A model generated the notes under the pieces. The model had not been told where the DNA came from, made no database searches, and saw only the letters and a program-made list of their open reading frames with translations. The position numbers were made by a program, and so were the translations under genes. A stretch of DNA of 5,286 nucleotides from Flavobacteriales bacterium (GTDB taxonomy: Bacteria > Bacteroidota > Bacteroidia > Flavobacteriales > Flavobacteriaceae). This document shows, in pieces, positions 5,182 to 5,286 of the stretch (positions are counted from its first letter, which is position 1; each line of letters starts with the position of its first letter). Where the stretch lies: positions 1-5,286 of the forward strand of contig WTIY01000149.1 in assembly GCA_011525065.1 (NCBI GenBank), given 5' to 3'.

Positions 5182-5286
5182 TTAATAATAAGTTAAGCAA
5201 CGGGCTCCAGTAATGTATCGCGCCAATCGGATCACCTGATGGCTGTATCCATACTCGTTGTCGTACCAGACATAGACCACGGCGTT
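5182..5286 (-). CDS. gap: Glyceraldehyde-3-phosphate dehydrogenase, C-terminal end (runs off right edge)
   Basis: The last 34 codons plus TAA read NAVVYVWYDNEYGYSHQVIR and then LARYITGARCLTYY. The WYDNE-GYS motif is the conserved C-terminal signature of phosphorylating GAPDH, whose asparagine contacts the nicotinamide of NAD. The enzyme converts glyceraldehyde-3-phosphate and phosphate to 1,3-bisphosphoglycerate in glycolysis. The tail after the final helix (TGARCLTYY) is longer than in the E. coli enzyme and may point to the longer Gap paralogue, but too little is present to decide. The gene ends 36 bp from the convergent oxidoreductase; no convincing terminator lies between them. Confidence 0.88.
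   Translation of the reverse strand, partial: NAVVYVWYDNEYGYSHQVIRLARYITGARCLTYY

Overview
The window looks like the chromosome of a Bacteroidota bacterium, probably Flavobacteriia-like. Three things support this. Base composition is moderately AT-rich. Start codons lack clear Shine-Dalgarno sequences. Upstream regions carry the Bacteroidota promoter pattern (TTG, about 17-23 bases, TAnnTTTG), with perfect -7 boxes before icd (TATATTTG), rplS (TATTTTTG) and possibly trmD (TAAGTTTG). The protein sequences fit the same placement. This is inference; no database search was run.

Layout, left to right. Positions 1-1394 (minus) hold the N-terminal 464 residues of a monomeric NADP-dependent isocitrate dehydrogenase, which runs off the left edge. 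Its promoter is at 1435-1465 with a small palindrome in the spacer. Positions about 1557-2230 contain no plausible protein gene but a dense set of RNA secondary structures. I read this as a large (about 670 nt) structured non-coding RNA on the minus strand, with its own promoter-like sequence and a strong intrinsic terminator. A 24-bp palindrome and an extra half-site lie just upstream of it. Positions 2354-2704 (minus) are rplS (ribosomal protein L19) with its own promoter and terminator, and 2858-3547 (minus) is trmD (tRNA m1G37 methyltransferase). A divergent intergenic region of 185 bp separates trmD from a plus-strand Gfo/Idh/MocA-family oxidoreductase with a Tat signal peptide (3733-5145). 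That gene converges on the last 34 codons of a glyceraldehyde-3-phosphate dehydrogenase gene (5182-5286, minus), which runs off the right edge.

The protein genes are ordinary: translation (L19, TrmD) and central carbon metabolism (isocitrate dehydrogenase, GAPDH), plus an exported sugar-type oxidoreductase. The item that stands out is the RNA between rplS and icd. It has five clear GNRA-capped hairpins, three of them sharing a CUAG-N-AAUAG apex, a possible pseudoknot, and G-U pairs that only work on the minus strand. I could not match it by eye to tmRNA, RNase P RNA, SRP RNA, 6S RNA, rRNA, or a group I or II intron. It is the best candidate here for an undescribed system; a covariance-model search would decide.
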